NCBI GenBank assembly: GCA_965229765.1
Contig: CBDDJT010000002.1
Coordinates: 1,054,001-1,118,000, forward strand
Origin: ASV31 sp965229765
Lineage (GTDB): Bacteria; Pseudomonadota; Alphaproteobacteria; Rhodobacterales; Rhodobacteraceae
Length of the DNA stretch: 64,000 nt
Direction of reading: 5' to 3'
Below are positions 1-9,165 of the stretch, piece after piece (the stretch's first letter is position 1; every line of letters starts with the position of its first letter). Below the pieces are notes generated by a model. That model saw only the letters and a list, made by a program, of their open reading frames with translations, had not been told where the DNA came from and searched no databases. Both the position numbers and the translations under genes were made by a program.

Positions 1-1534
1 GCCTGAGCGCGACCTTGTCGATCTTGCCGTTCGGCAACTTGTCGATTTCTTCCACAAACTGGATGTGTCGCGGCTTCTTGTAGCCGGCGATAAGAGTGCG
101 GCAGTGCGCGATAAGCGCGTCGGCTGTCGGCGCCTCGGCGCCCTTGCGAAGCGAAACAATTGCCTTGACCGCCTCGCCCCACTTTTCGTCCGGCACCGCG
201 ATGACCGCGGCTTCGTAGACCGCGGGGTGATGCATCAGCGCCTCTTCGACCTCACGGCTGTAGATGTTCTCACCGCCCGAGATCACCATGTCCTTCTTGC
301 GGTCCACGAGGTAGAGGAACTCTTCGTGATCGAGCCGCCCCATGTCGCCGGTATGGACCCAGCCGTCGCGCAATGTGTCGATCGTGGCGGCGTGGTTGTT
401 CCAGTAGCCTTTCATCCGGGCCGGCGAGGACAAGAGGATCTCTCCGACCTCGCCCGGCGGAAGCTCGTTGCCATTGTCGTCGACGATCTTCACCTTCACC
501 GTCGGCGAGGCCTGACCGACCGAACCGAGGATCTCGAGGTCCCGCTCCGTGCCGTCGGGGCGATGCTGATGCGTCAGAAGCGTGGTCCCCGGCCCTTCGG
601 TCTGGCCGAACTGCTGCTGGAAGACCGGGCCCATCAGCGTCAGCCCGCGGCGCAGGACGGTCAACGGCATCGGTGCGGCGGCATAGACGACCATGCGAAG
701 ATGACTTAGATCGGTTGTCGAGACTTCCGGAGCCTCGAGCAGGGTCTGGATCATCGTCGGCGCCATGTGCGTGACGCTGATCTTCTCTTCCTCGAGGGTC
801 TTCAGCACCGCCTGCGGATCGAAACCGCGCTGCAGGACGACTGTCCCGGCGCGCCAGTGCTGGGCGTTCTGGATGATCTTCGCCCCGATATGAAAGAGCG
901 GCATCATGATGAGCAGCCGGTCGTCCGGTCCGTTGCGCTGATCGGATCCCAGGATCTCGGCCCCCGCGACCGATCCGGCCTGCGTCAGCATCACCCCCTT
1001 GGGCTTGCCGGTAGTGCCGGAGGTGTAGATCAGGTAGGCGATATCCTCGGGGCGTGACCGGTAGGGCAGATCATCCGCGTCGCCCGTGGCCACCAGATCC
1101 TCGTAGACTTGCGTATCTGCCTGCGCACCGTCGATGCAGACGAAATGCTCGACGCTCGTTAGATCCGGCCGCATCTGGGCCACGGCGTCGGCATAGTCGG
1201 CCTCGTAGATCAGGATCTTCGCGCCACCGTCATTGATGATGTGCAGCATCTCGGGCACGGCAAGCCGCCAGTTGACGGTCGCCGCGATCAGGCCGGAGAG
1301 TTCTATCGCGCCGTAGACTTCATGATATTCTAGGCGGTTCTGTGAGAGGATCGCCACCCGGTCCTGTCGCCGCAACCCCAGCCTCGCAAGCGCCGAGGCG
1401 AGCCGCGCCGCCCGGTCCCGGAACTCGGCATGGGTCATCCGCCGGCCCCGCCAGACAAAGGCCGTCTGGTCCGGATACTTGCGGGCGTTCGCTTCGATCA
1501 TGTCGCCGAGCGTGGCGGCGGTCCGCGGTTCCAT
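1..1534 (-). CDS. AMP-forming acyl-CoA synthetase (C-terminus cut by window edge)
   Basis: Activates a carboxylic acid to its acyl-CoA through an acyl-adenylate. The reading frame is open from the ATG at 1534 to the window edge, giving 511 codons. It contains the adenylate-forming P-loop YTSGTTGKPKG near residues 160-170, the hinge/ATP motif with RKKDMVISGGENIY near 410-424, and the C-terminal catalytic lysine context LPNGKIDK near 500, so only the last few residues are missing. It is the second gene of a minus-strand pair: the enoyl-CoA hydratase stop lies 11 bp upstream. It closely resembles the other synthetase of this window (6398-7948), sharing the SQN, NWRLAVPEML and SREVEEAL blocks, so the two are probably paralogues acting on related acids. 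Substrate cannot be read from the sequence. Confidence 0.93.
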   Translation of the reverse strand, partial: MEPRTAATLGDMIEANARKYPDQTAFVWRGRRMTHAEFRDRAARLASALARLGLRRQDRVAILSQNRLEYHEVYGAIELSGLIAATVNWRLAVPEMLHIINDGGAKILIYEADYADAVAQMRPDLTSVEHFVCIDGAQADTQVYEDLVATGDADDLPYRSRPEDIAYLIYTSGTTGKPKGVMLTQAGSVAGAEILGSDQRNGPDDRLLIMMPLFHIGAKIIQNAQHWRAGTVVLQRGFDPQAVLKTLEEEKISVTHMAPTMIQTLLEAPEVSTTDLSHLRMVVYAAAPMPLTVLRRGLTLMGPVFQQQFGQTEGPGTTLLTHQHRPDGTERDLEILGSVGQASPTVKVKIVDDNGNELPPGEVGEILLSSPARMKGYWNNHAATIDTLRDGWVHTGDMGRLDHEEFLYLVDRKKDMVISGGENIYSREVEEALMHHPAVYEAAVIAVPDEKWGEAVKAIVSLRKGAEAPTADALIAHCRTLIAGYKKPRHIQFVEEIDKLPNGKIDKVALR

Positions 1535-1545
1535 ATCGTGAAATC

Positions 1546-2325
1546 CTATTCGCTTTCTGGGTCGAAGCGCGGTTTGCGCTTCTCTCGGAAGGCGGCCAGA
1601 CCCTCGGCAAAATCCTCGCTGGCAAAGCAGACTGGTTGCGCTGCGGCTTCGAAATCCATCACCGCATCCGCGCTTTCATGGTGCTCCAGCATCCGCTTGG
1701 TCAGGCCCATGGCGAGAGATGGCTGCCGGGCGAGCCGCTCGGCCCGCGACATGGTCGCCGCGGCCGCGCCACCGTCGGGCACCACTTCGTCGGCAAGGCC
1801 CATGGGCCCCGCGTCCTCGCCCGTGAAGGTGCGCCCGTACATCAACGCGTCGCGCGCGCGGGCGAAGCCGATGCGCCGGGGCAACGTGTGGGCGATGGCG
1901 AAATCGGGCACGAGGCCGACGCGGAAGAAGTTGAAGCCGAGACTGGCGCCCTGCCCCATGACAATCGTGTCCGCGGTCAGGACCAGCCCGGCCCCGGCCC
2001 CTACTGCATAGCCCTCGACCTCGGCGATGATCGGCTTGTCGGCCGTCAGCAGCATCCGCGCAAGGGGGTGTGCCGCGACAAGGCGACGGCGTCCAGCCTT
2101 GGTCTTGGTCAAGTCGTCCATGCGAGAGAGGTCTCCGCCGACCGAAAAGTTCGGCAGGGCGGAGGCGATGATCAGGACCCGTGCGCCCGGGTCGGCCAGA
2201 AGCTCTGCCAGAACCTCTTGCAGCGCGCCGCGCAGCCTTGCGCCCATGGCGTTGCGCGAATCAACGTCGTTGAGAACGATCCGCACGATTCCGAGCGGAT
2301 GGCGTTCAAGCTCCACAAATGCCAT
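1546..2325 (-). CDS. Enoyl-CoA hydratase/isomerase family protein
   Basis: Crotonase-fold enzyme, 259 aa, the usual length for the family. The start at 2325 (MAFVELERHPLG) is chosen over an in-frame start at 2418 because GGGAGGAG lies just before it and the upstream 31 residues do not look like crotonase sequence. The oxyanion-hole region is visible as ALPNFSVGGDLSRM and the second signature as EGYAVGAGAGLVL. It is the first gene of an operon with the acyl-CoA synthetase downstream, and its promoter region carries the shared palindrome at 2371-2386. Expected role: hydration (or isomerisation) of an enoyl-CoA in a beta-oxidation-like pathway. The exact substrate is not inferable. Confidence 0.92.
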   Translation of the reverse strand: MAFVELERHPLGIVRIVLNDVDSRNAMGARLRGALQEVLAELLADPGARVLIIASALPNFSVGGDLSRMDDLTKTKAGRRRLVAAHPLARMLLTADKPIIAEVEGYAVGAGAGLVLTADTIVMGQGASLGFNFFRVGLVPDFAIAHTLPRRIGFARARDALMYGRTFTGEDAGPMGLADEVVPDGGAAAATMSRAERLARQPSLAMGLTKRMLEHHESADAVMDFEAAAQPVCFASEDFAEGLAAFREKRKPRFDPESE

Positions 2326-2370
2326 GGTCTCCTCCCAGGCTTTCGGTGACAGCTTACACGACCCAACATT

Positions 2371-2386
2371 TCTAACAACAGTTCGA
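2371..2386. promoter_or_regulatory. Palindromic operator, site A (TCNAAC-N4-GTTNGA)
   Basis: TCTAACAACAGTTCGA reads as inverted half-sites TCTAAC and TCGAAC separated by 4 bp. It sits in the divergent gap between the enoyl-CoA hydratase (start 2325, minus) and the tetR gene (start 2477, plus), so it could control both. Five further copies occur at 17668, 17774, 19927, 21993 and 23565. Confidence 0.72.
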
Positions 2387-2476
2387 ATCTGACGACTGGT
2401 AGATTTCTTCCAAAACACGGTTTCGTCCGTGCCAACGACCGGCTAGAATCGCTTGGTTGCTACAAGAAGGCCCGGA

Positions 2477-3133
2477 ATGGCGCGCCAAATTTCAAAGTCT
2501 GAAGAATCCCAGAAACGGGTCCTCAACGCGGCGGCCAAGATATTCCGCGACAATGGCTATGCTGGCACCACGATGCGCGCCATCGCGGATGCCGCGAGCC
2601 TGAAGGCCGGCAGCATCTACTATCACTACAAGTCCAAGGACGAGCTGATCGCCGCAATGCTGGACCTCGGCATCAACGCGGTCATCAACTCGGTCGAAGA
2701 AACCCTGGCGTCCCTGCCGTTAGACGTCTCCGGCAGGGAAAAGATCGAATGCGCGATCCGCGCGCATATCGGCGCTATTATCGCGCATGGCGACTACACG
2801 CTGGCCACCCGACGGGTGTTCGGCCAGGTGCCGGAAGAAATCCGCGGGCAGAACCTGCGGCTGCGCGATCACTACGGCAGGATCTGGCAGAATATTCTCG
2901 AAGAGGCCAAGACCCGGGGCGAGTTGAGACACGACGCCAACACCACCCTCGCGCGCCTGTTCATTCTCGGCGCGCTGAACTGGACGGCGGAATGGTTCAA
3001 CCCCAAGGGCGGGCGCAGCATCGACGAGGTTTCCCGTGAATTCGGCCGGATCGTCTGCGGCGGTCTCTTCGCTGAGGCCGAGACTGAAAATGAGCCGGTG
3101 GCCGCGACCCGGGAGCGCCAGACGGCTCTTTAA
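2477..3133 (+). CDS. TetR/AcrR-family transcriptional regulator
   Basis: A 218-aa one-domain repressor of the usual TetR size. The N-terminal helix-turn-helix spans about residues 12-58, with GTTMRAIADAASLKAGSIYYHY typical of the recognition-helix block. The rest is the helical ligand-binding and dimer domain. The start at 2477 (MARQISK) follows an AGAAGG sequence. An upstream TTG at 2453 is possible but less likely. It stands divergent to the hydratase-synthetase operon, and its end overlaps the convergent acyl-CoA dehydrogenase end by 4 bp. I infer that it is the repressor reading the TCNAAC-N4-GTTNGA palindrome found before most units of the region, with an acyl-CoA or related intermediate as ligand. 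This resembles FadR/KstR-type TetR proteins in logic, but the ligand is not visible. Confidence 0.9.
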   Translation: MARQISKSEESQKRVLNAAAKIFRDNGYAGTTMRAIADAASLKAGSIYYHYKSKDELIAAMLDLGINAVINSVEETLASLPLDVSGREKIECAIRAHIGAIIAHGDYTLATRRVFGQVPEEIRGQNLRLRDHYGRIWQNILEEAKTRGELRHDANTTLARLFILGALNWTAEWFNPKGGRSIDEVSREFGRIVCGGLFAEAETENEPVAATRERQTAL

Positions 3134-4293
3134 AGATCCCTTCCGATCAGGTGATCCGAAATGATCCGCTTCTGGATCTCGGAGGTTCCCTCGAAGATCT
3201 TGGTCAGCCGCGCATCCCGCCAATGCCTCTCGACTGCGTTCAGCGTGGTGTAGCCACCACCGCCGAGGATCTGCAGTGCTTCGCTGGTCACCCGCTCGGA
3301 CATTTCGCTGGCGAACAACTTGACCATCGAGGCCTCTCGGTCGCAGCGCACGCCGCTGTCGATCTTGCGGCAGACCGAATACATCAGCGCACGGGCCGCC
3401 TCGACCTCTGTCGCCATGTCGGCAATCTTGAAGCGGATCGCCTGAAAGCTCCCAATGGCCTGGCCGAATTGGCGGCGTTCCTTGCAATAGGCGATGGCGT
3501 CGTCAAGCGCCGCCTGCGCCAGCCCGATGGAGCGCGCGGCGGTGTGCGCGCGGGCGGTTTCCAGCCCCGCTGTCGCCAGGTAGAACCCCCTGCCCTCTTC
3601 GCCGACCATCGCGTCCGCGGGAACCCTGCAGCCGTCAAAGGACAGCTCCCAGGTCTTCCAGCCGTGGTAGCCAATCTTGGGGATTGGGTTGCCGGTGACG
3701 CCATCCGGCAGCACCCCCCGCGGCTTTTCGACCATGAAGGCCGAGATGCCCCGGTGGCGTCTCTGAGGATCCACCTTTTCATCCGTGCGGGCGAAGACGA
3801 GGATGAAATCCGCCCCATCCGCGAACGTACACCAGTATTTCGCGCCGGTGATCTCGTAGTGGTCGCCGACCTTTTTCGCCCTGCAGGATATGTTGGCCAC
3901 GTCCGAACCGGCATTCGGTTCGGAAAGGGCGAAGGCGCCAAGAAATTCGCCCGCGGCCATGCGCGGCAGGTAGTCAGCCTGCTTGTCTTCCGTCAGTGAC
4001 TTCAGCGATCCGATAAGGGCATTGCCCCGGGCGATCAGGCTGGCGACGCTCATCCAACCCTTCGACAGTTCTTCGGCGACGATGCAGTATTCCAGCGCCC
4101 CGAGGCCAAGGCCGCCGTGCTCTTCCCCGATCAGGATGCCGAAAAAGCCCAGTTCGCCCATCTGGTCGATGATCTCGCGCGGGATGTCGCCCTTTTCGGG
4201 GTCGAGCCGGTTGGCGGCGGGCAGCACGACCTCGCGGGTGAAGGTCGCGGCCATGCCCTTTATCATAAGCTGCTCTTCGGTCAGGTCGCTCAT
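3130..4293 (-). CDS. Acyl-CoA dehydrogenase
   Basis: FAD-dependent alpha,beta-dehydrogenation of an acyl-CoA, 387 aa. The start at 4293 (MSDLTEEQLMIKG) overlaps the stop of the upstream SDR as ATGA, which indicates translational coupling; a longer in-frame reading from 4452 would run through the SDR gene and is rejected. Family marks: FALSEPNAGSDVANI (flavin and substrate loop), YCKERRQFGQ, LQILGGGGY and, near the C-terminus, KIFEGTSEIQKR, which carries the canonical catalytic glutamate position (FEGT). It is the last gene of the 14-gene minus-strand run and the only acyl-CoA dehydrogenase of the four in this window with that glutamate at the canonical place. Confidence 0.94.
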   Translation of the reverse strand: MSDLTEEQLMIKGMAATFTREVVLPAANRLDPEKGDIPREIIDQMGELGFFGILIGEEHGGLGLGALEYCIVAEELSKGWMSVASLIARGNALIGSLKSLTEDKQADYLPRMAAGEFLGAFALSEPNAGSDVANISCRAKKVGDHYEITGAKYWCTFADGADFILVFARTDEKVDPQRRHRGISAFMVEKPRGVLPDGVTGNPIPKIGYHGWKTWELSFDGCRVPADAMVGEEGRGFYLATAGLETARAHTAARSIGLAQAALDDAIAYCKERRQFGQAIGSFQAIRFKIADMATEVEAARALMYSVCRKIDSGVRCDREASMVKLFASEMSERVTSEALQILGGGGYTTLNAVERHWRDARLTKIFEGTSEIQKRIISDHLIGRDL

Positions 4294-5036
4294 GCACTGG
4301 CCTCCTCCTTGGGCACCTGGCCCTGTCCCAGGGACCGGCCACCATCGACGATCAGGACCTGGCCTGTGATGTAGGTGTTCTCTGCAGCCGCAAGGAACGA
4401 CACAGCGCGCGCGATGTCTTCGGGCTGGCCGATCCGGCCGAGCAACTGCCACGCCAACATGGCCTGCTGCCGCTCCTCGCTCATGTAATGCAGCATGTCG
4501 GTGTCCACGACGCCCGGGGCGACGGCGTTCACCTTGATGTCGCGCGGCGAAAGGTCGATCGCCATGGACCGTGTCAGGCCGATCACCGCCGCCTTCGAGG
4601 CCGCGTAATGGGCCATCTGCGGGGCGCCGTTGAAGCTGCGAGATGCAATGTTCACGATCCGCCCACCGTTCTTCATCGCACGGGCGCCTTCCTGGCTGAC
4701 GATGAAGGTGCCGACGGTGTTTATGTCGAAGTTCGAGCGGAAGTGATCTTCGGTCAGGTTCTCGAAGCGGTGGGTGCTGGTGATCGCCGCGTTGTTCACG
4801 ATCACGTCGAGCGGCCCCTCCTTTGCGCAGACCGCGGCGAGGGCGGCGCGGTCGCGGATGTCCATCACCTGAGGGAAAACCCTGTCGCCCAGGTCTGCCG
4901 CGAGCGCCTTCACCTCTTCCATCCGGTCGATTGCAATGACCTTGTAGCCGTCCGCCACAAGCCGCCGCGCGATCCCCGCGCCGATGCCCCTGGCCGCGCC
5001 GGTCACCAAGGCCGTCTGTCCGTTCGCATGCGTCAT
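4290..5036 (-). CDS. SDR-family oxidoreductase (FabG/HSD-like)
   Basis: Classical short-chain dehydrogenase, 248 aa. Cofactor motif TGAARGIG at residues 12-19, NNAA at 81-84, catalytic Ser132 region, and YAASK at 144-148 with Tyr and Lys in place. Aspartate after the second beta strand (IDRM) suggests NAD rather than NADP. It overlaps its neighbours by 4 bp on both sides (5033-5036 and 4290-4293), so it is tightly coupled. Likely role: oxidation of a 3-hydroxyacyl-CoA or another secondary alcohol produced by the pathway. Substrate is inferred from context only. Confidence 0.93.
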   Translation of the reverse strand: MTHANGQTALVTGAARGIGAGIARRLVADGYKVIAIDRMEEVKALAADLGDRVFPQVMDIRDRAALAAVCAKEGPLDVIVNNAAITSTHRFENLTEDHFRSNFDINTVGTFIVSQEGARAMKNGGRIVNIASRSFNGAPQMAHYAASKAAVIGLTRSMAIDLSPRDIKVNAVAPGVVDTDMLHYMSEERQQAMLAWQLLGRIGQPEDIARAVSFLAAAENTYITGQVLIVDGGRSLGQGQVPKEEASA

Positions 5037-6394
5037 CGGGTGCCCTCTGCCAGTTCTATGATCTCTGCCGCGCGACCGCTTCCGCCGAAGGCCAGTATCG
5101 CCTCGCGCAAGCCTGCGGAGCGTGCGGTGCCCAGGACCGGGCTCACCAGTCCGTCGAACTTGGCCACCAGCTTTTGCTCCTGGTCTGCGATGTCACGGTT
5201 CGGCAGGCCGGCGTCATGGCTGGCGGAAAACGTCTCGCCTCCGGCGCGAATTGCCACCTGCCCCTCGGCCTCACCCATCTGAGTCGAAAACTCGACGGTG
5301 GTCAGATCGCCGAGGCGGGTCAGTTCAGGCTCTTGTGTCAGGGCGTCGGTGTAGACACCTATCCCGGAGGTATCGCGTCCGGCAAGGCCCATGGCGACGG
5401 TCAGACGCAGGCTGAACTTGGCCTCAAGGCCGGTTGCCGGGGTCCGGATATTGCACACCCGATCGCTGCCCGGAGCGACCGTGATGGTGACCGCTTCGAT
5501 GTCGGAGGGCGCGATCCCGTGCGATTGCCGCAGCTTGATCGCCGCCTCGATGGCGCCGTGGGTGAGGTAGCACGCGGCGTGGTACTTGAAGAGATTGGCC
5601 CGCAAATGGGCATCCGCCGGCGTGTCCGCCATGGCGGCTTCGGCGTTGAAATCGATGCTCTGGGTCGCGGCAAAGCCCTGTTCGCATTCCAGCGCATCGG
5701 GGCGAGCGGTGAAGCCCCTGGCGGCCAGTTGCGCCGCCAGAAGACCGTTCTGTGCGGCGCGCCCGGCGTGCAGCGGCTTGGCCATCGTTCCAAACATGGA
5801 CTTCAGCCCCGCCCCCATGGTGACGGCAAGGCCCATCGCGACGGCGGTTTGCTCGGCGTCCAGCCGCATCAGCCGCGCAACCCCGGCGGCAGCGCCTATG
5901 CTGCCCGCGGTGGCGGTGACGTGAAATCCGTGCGCGTAGTGCGACGGTGCCACCAACGTTCCAGCGCGGCAGACCACATCGTACCCGGCGGCAAATGCCT
6001 CGAGCAGGTCGTCGGCGCTGGCGCCCTCGACTTCGGCCACGCCAAGCAGGGCCGGCAGGATGGCGACGGTGGGATGGCCGACGAAGGCCATGTTCACGTC
6101 GTCGTAGTCCAAGGCGTGGGACGCCGTGCCGTTGATGACCGCAGCGTTCAGGACAGAGGTCCGGCCGAGCCCGCCCAGCAAGGTCGCCGCCGGCGGCGCG
6201 CCATCGGCAAGGATGACCTCGGCCAGGATCCGGGTGGCGGGTTCTGCCGTGCCCGGCAGGGTCACCGCAACCCAGTCCAGGATACAGTGCCGGGCCACCT
6301 GGCGGCCCTCGTCCGACAAATCCTCAAGCGAGAAGCCGGCGGCGCGTTCGGCCAGCCAGCGGGTCACTTCGGGACGGCTGGGAGTGCTGTGCAT
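5033..6394 (-). CDS. MmgE/PrpD-family protein
   Basis: A 453-aa member of the MmgE/PrpD fold, whose characterised members dehydrate 2-methylcitrate (PrpD) or act on related hydroxy-acids. Recognisable blocks: WVAVTLPGTAEPATRIL near the N-terminus, NGTASHALDYDD near 115, GHPTVAILPALL, and FKYHAACYLTHGAIEAA in the second half. It lies 3 bp after the acyl-CoA synthetase stop and overlaps the SDR start by 4 bp. In an acyl-CoA operon it could handle a carboxylated or hydroxylated side product, but many PrpD-like proteins have unknown substrates. The placement is firm and the reaction is not. Confidence 0.9.
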   Translation of the reverse strand: MHSTPSRPEVTRWLAERAAGFSLEDLSDEGRQVARHCILDWVAVTLPGTAEPATRILAEVILADGAPPAATLLGGLGRTSVLNAAVINGTASHALDYDDVNMAFVGHPTVAILPALLGVAEVEGASADDLLEAFAAGYDVVCRAGTLVAPSHYAHGFHVTATAGSIGAAAGVARLMRLDAEQTAVAMGLAVTMGAGLKSMFGTMAKPLHAGRAAQNGLLAAQLAARGFTARPDALECEQGFAATQSIDFNAEAAMADTPADAHLRANLFKYHAACYLTHGAIEAAIKLRQSHGIAPSDIEAVTITVAPGSDRVCNIRTPATGLEAKFSLRLTVAMGLAGRDTSGIGVYTDALTQEPELTRLGDLTTVEFSTQMGEAEGQVAIRAGGETFSASHDAGLPNRDIADQEQKLVAKFDGLVSPVLGTARSAGLREAILAFGGSGRAAEIIELAEGTR

Positions 6395-6397
6395 GGG

Positions 6398-7948
6398 TCA
6401 GCCTTTCACCGGGTCCGGGTCTGCGTGATCGACCCTCAGAACCTGCTTGTTGATCTTGCCGCTGGGCAGCTTGGGCAGTTCGTCCACGAAGATCACCGAA
6501 CTGGGCTTCTTGTAGCTTGCGATCTGGGTCTTGCAGTGGGCGATCAGCTCTTCGGCCTTGACCTCGCCGCGTCGCACCACGATGGCCCGGACGGTCTCGC
6601 CCCACCGTTCGTCCGCAACCCCTATCACCGCGCATTCGTCCACCGCCGGATGCGTGGCCAGGGCCTCCTCCACCTCGCGGGAGTAGATGTTCTCCCCGCC
6701 CGAGATGATCATGTCCTTCTTGCGGTCCACCAGATAGACGAACCCTTCCTCGTCGACGTAGCCAAGGTCGCCGGTCCGGTACCAGCCGCCACGCAACGCT
6801 TCGATGGTGGCGGCCGACTTGTTCCAATAGCCGCTCATATGGGTGGCTGTCCTCGTGACGATTTCGCCGGGTTCATTCGGTGGCATCTCGTTGCCCTCGT
6901 CGTCGAATATCCGCACCTCCACATTCGGGGCGGCCTGCCCGATCGAGCCAAGCCGCTTGACCTGTTCCGGGGTGCCGTCGGGTTGATGCTGACGTTTATG
7001 CAGGGTCGTGCCGCCGCCCTCGGTCATGCCGTAGAGTTGCAGGAAAACCCGACCGAAGACCTCCAGCCCCTGGCGCAGCAGCGGTACGGGCATTGGCGCC
7101 GCGGCGTAACAGATCGTGTGCAGCGTCGAGGTGTCGGCCTTGTCCATCCCCGGCACGCCAAGCACCGCATGGACCAGTGTCGGTGCAAGGTGGCTGATGG
7201 TGATTTTCTCGCGCGCCATGGTCGCAAGGATCTCGGCGGGATCGAAGGCATAGTGGAAAACCACCGTTGCCCCTCGAAAATGCGCGCCGAGTTGCAGGAA
7301 CCGCGAGCCGACGTGAAAGACCGGCATGACCAGCTGCATCCGGTCGCTGACCAGCACGCCGATCTCTGTCGCCATCAGCTGCGCCACCGCGAGTTCGGCC
7401 CGGTGGCACCGCATGACCCCCTTGGGCCGTCCGGTCGTGCCGGACGTGTAGATCAGGTGCAGAAGGTCGTCCGGCCGGGGCCGTTGCGGCGCGCCGTCCG
7501 GGGACCCCGACACCAGCACATCCTCGTAGGACAGGGCCCAGTCGGGAGCCGGCCCACCAAAACAGATGTAGGTCTCGGCATGCGGCAGTTGCCCGCGCAT
7601 CTCGTCCACCGTCGCCGTGTACTGCGCCTCGAAGCAAAGCACCTTCGGCAGCGAGTCCGTCAGGATATAGAGCATTTCGGGCACGGCGAGGCGCCAGTTC
7701 ACCGTGGCGACGATGAACCCCGAAAGCTCGGCCGCGGTGTAAAGCTCCATGAATTCGCGGGTGTTCTGGGACAGGACCGCCACCCGGTCCTGCAGGCGGA
7801 CGCCAAGGCCGTAGATACCCGAGGCCAGCCGCTGGGTGCGGTCGAAATGCTGCGCGAAGGTGATCCGGGTGTCGCCCAGGACCCAGGCTTCCTCGTCCGG
7901 GAATTTCCAGGCGTTGTTGCGCCAGATATCGCCCACGGTCTCAATCAT
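6398..7948 (-). CDS. AMP-forming acyl-CoA synthetase
   Basis: Adenylate-forming enzyme of 516 aa. P-loop YTSGTTGRPKG at about 167-177, LYGMTEGGGTT in the middle, YRTGDLGYVDEEGF and RKKDMIISGGENIYSREVE at the hinge, and the C-terminal lysine in LPSGKINK. Complete, with start MIETVGDIWRNNAWKFPDEEA typical of the family. It is close in sequence pattern to the synthetase at 1-1534. It is the eleventh gene of the long operon, 26 bp after the upstream acyl-CoA dehydrogenase. The operon therefore has two ways of making acyl-CoA: this enzyme and the ADP-forming one at 9967-12093. Confidence 0.95.
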   Translation of the reverse strand: MIETVGDIWRNNAWKFPDEEAWVLGDTRITFAQHFDRTQRLASGIYGLGVRLQDRVAVLSQNTREFMELYTAAELSGFIVATVNWRLAVPEMLYILTDSLPKVLCFEAQYTATVDEMRGQLPHAETYICFGGPAPDWALSYEDVLVSGSPDGAPQRPRPDDLLHLIYTSGTTGRPKGVMRCHRAELAVAQLMATEIGVLVSDRMQLVMPVFHVGSRFLQLGAHFRGATVVFHYAFDPAEILATMAREKITISHLAPTLVHAVLGVPGMDKADTSTLHTICYAAAPMPVPLLRQGLEVFGRVFLQLYGMTEGGGTTLHKRQHQPDGTPEQVKRLGSIGQAAPNVEVRIFDDEGNEMPPNEPGEIVTRTATHMSGYWNKSAATIEALRGGWYRTGDLGYVDEEGFVYLVDRKKDMIISGGENIYSREVEEALATHPAVDECAVIGVADERWGETVRAIVVRRGEVKAEELIAHCKTQIASYKKPSSVIFVDELPKLPSGKINKQVLRVDHADPDPVKG

Positions 7949-7974
7949 GCCAGTCTCCTATTTCCGCCGGGCGC

Positions 7975-9138
7975 TCAGGCCTTGGGCAGTCCCATGCGGT
8001 TGGCGATGTTGTTCTTCTGGATCGCGGTAGAGCCGCCAATGATCGGCATCAGCAGCATGTCACGGACATAGCGTTCCATGTCGAAGCCCCTGGCGTAGCC
8101 ATATGCGCCGAGGATCTTCTGGCAGGTCAGCACGATTTCAAGCCCCAGCTCGCAGACCTGCATCTTGGCCATCGAGGTCTCGACGCTGCAGGGCAGGTCG
8201 TTGTCGGCAAGCCAGCACCCCTTGTAGAGCAGCAGCCGCGCCATGGCGAGTTTGGTCTGCACCTCGGCCAGCATGTGGCGCACCGACTGGAACGCACAGA
8301 TCCGCTGTCCGAACTGACGGCGTTGCTGCGCGTACTCCCAGGCGTCGTCCACCGCCTGCGCGGCGATGCCAAGCGCCATTGCGGCGACCTCGAGCTTTTC
8401 CACTTCAAGCGCCGGACCAACAAGCCGGGTCCAGCCGTTGTTCCAGCCGTCCTCCTCGCCGATGACGTTCTCGAAGGGGATTTCCACGTTGTCGAAGCTT
8501 GCGTCGTTGGTTTGCAGACCCCGCGCCCCGATGGCCGGGATATGGGTCAGCGAGACACCCGGCGCATTCGGTGGGATCAGCACCAGTGAGAGGTTCTTGT
8601 AGCGCGCGTCCGGCTCGCCCGACCGGACCAGCGCATAGATGTAATCGGCGATCTCGGCCCCCGAACACCAGCGCTTAGCGCCGTTGATGACGACCGTGTC
8701 GCCCTTGCGTTCTGCCCGTGTCTTCACGCTGGCCAGGTCGCTGCCCACGTCCGGTTCCGAGAGACCGTAGGCAAAGAGCAGCTCGCCGGCTGCGAGTTTC
8801 GGCAAGAGACGCTGTTTCTGTGCGTCGCTGCCCGAGGCGAGGATGTTCATCGAGCCGTAGCAGGAATTCATCAGGTAGATCGTGGCGATCACCATGGACC
8901 GGCGCGAAAGCTCCTCGACCGTGACCATCGTCCCAAGGATGTCACGGCCAATGCCGCCATAGGCCTCGGGTACCGTCATCTGGCAGACGCCCAGCTCCCG
9001 GATCGGCTCGATCAGGGACCGGGGCACGCTGTCCTCTGCATCCCACTGCGCCATCTGCTCGCGTGTAGCGTGCTTGTCGAGCATCCGGCGGATGCTCTCG
9101 CGCAGCATCGTGATGTGGTCGGGTTCCGCGAAGTTCAT
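7975..9138 (-). CDS. Acyl-CoA dehydrogenase
   Basis: 387-aa flavoprotein dehydrogenase starting MNFAEPDHITMLRESIRRML. Marks: YGLSEPDVGSDLASV, YAQQRRQFGQRI, KILGAYGYARGFDMERY. The usual C-terminal catalytic-glutamate motif reads IIGGSTAIQ, with Gly where the Glu of FEGT would be. The active base may come from the helix around ALEVEKLEVA, as in isovaleryl- and long-chain-type enzymes. A partner for branched or bulky acyl-CoAs is therefore plausible. It lies 27 bp from both operon neighbours' boundaries. Confidence 0.93.
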   Translation of the reverse strand: MNFAEPDHITMLRESIRRMLDKHATREQMAQWDAEDSVPRSLIEPIRELGVCQMTVPEAYGGIGRDILGTMVTVEELSRRSMVIATIYLMNSCYGSMNILASGSDAQKQRLLPKLAAGELLFAYGLSEPDVGSDLASVKTRAERKGDTVVINGAKRWCSGAEIADYIYALVRSGEPDARYKNLSLVLIPPNAPGVSLTHIPAIGARGLQTNDASFDNVEIPFENVIGEEDGWNNGWTRLVGPALEVEKLEVAAMALGIAAQAVDDAWEYAQQRRQFGQRICAFQSVRHMLAEVQTKLAMARLLLYKGCWLADNDLPCSVETSMAKMQVCELGLEIVLTCQKILGAYGYARGFDMERYVRDMLLMPIIGGSTAIQKNNIANRMGLPKA

Positions 9139-9165
9139 GGGCCGCTCCTGCAGGCGTCGTCGAGA

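Noticed and set aside
5174..8071. Very long plus-strand open frame over the MmgE/PrpD and acyl-CoA synthetase genes
   Set aside because: It is the antisense shadow of two well-supported minus-strand genes in high-GC DNA and shows no family motif.
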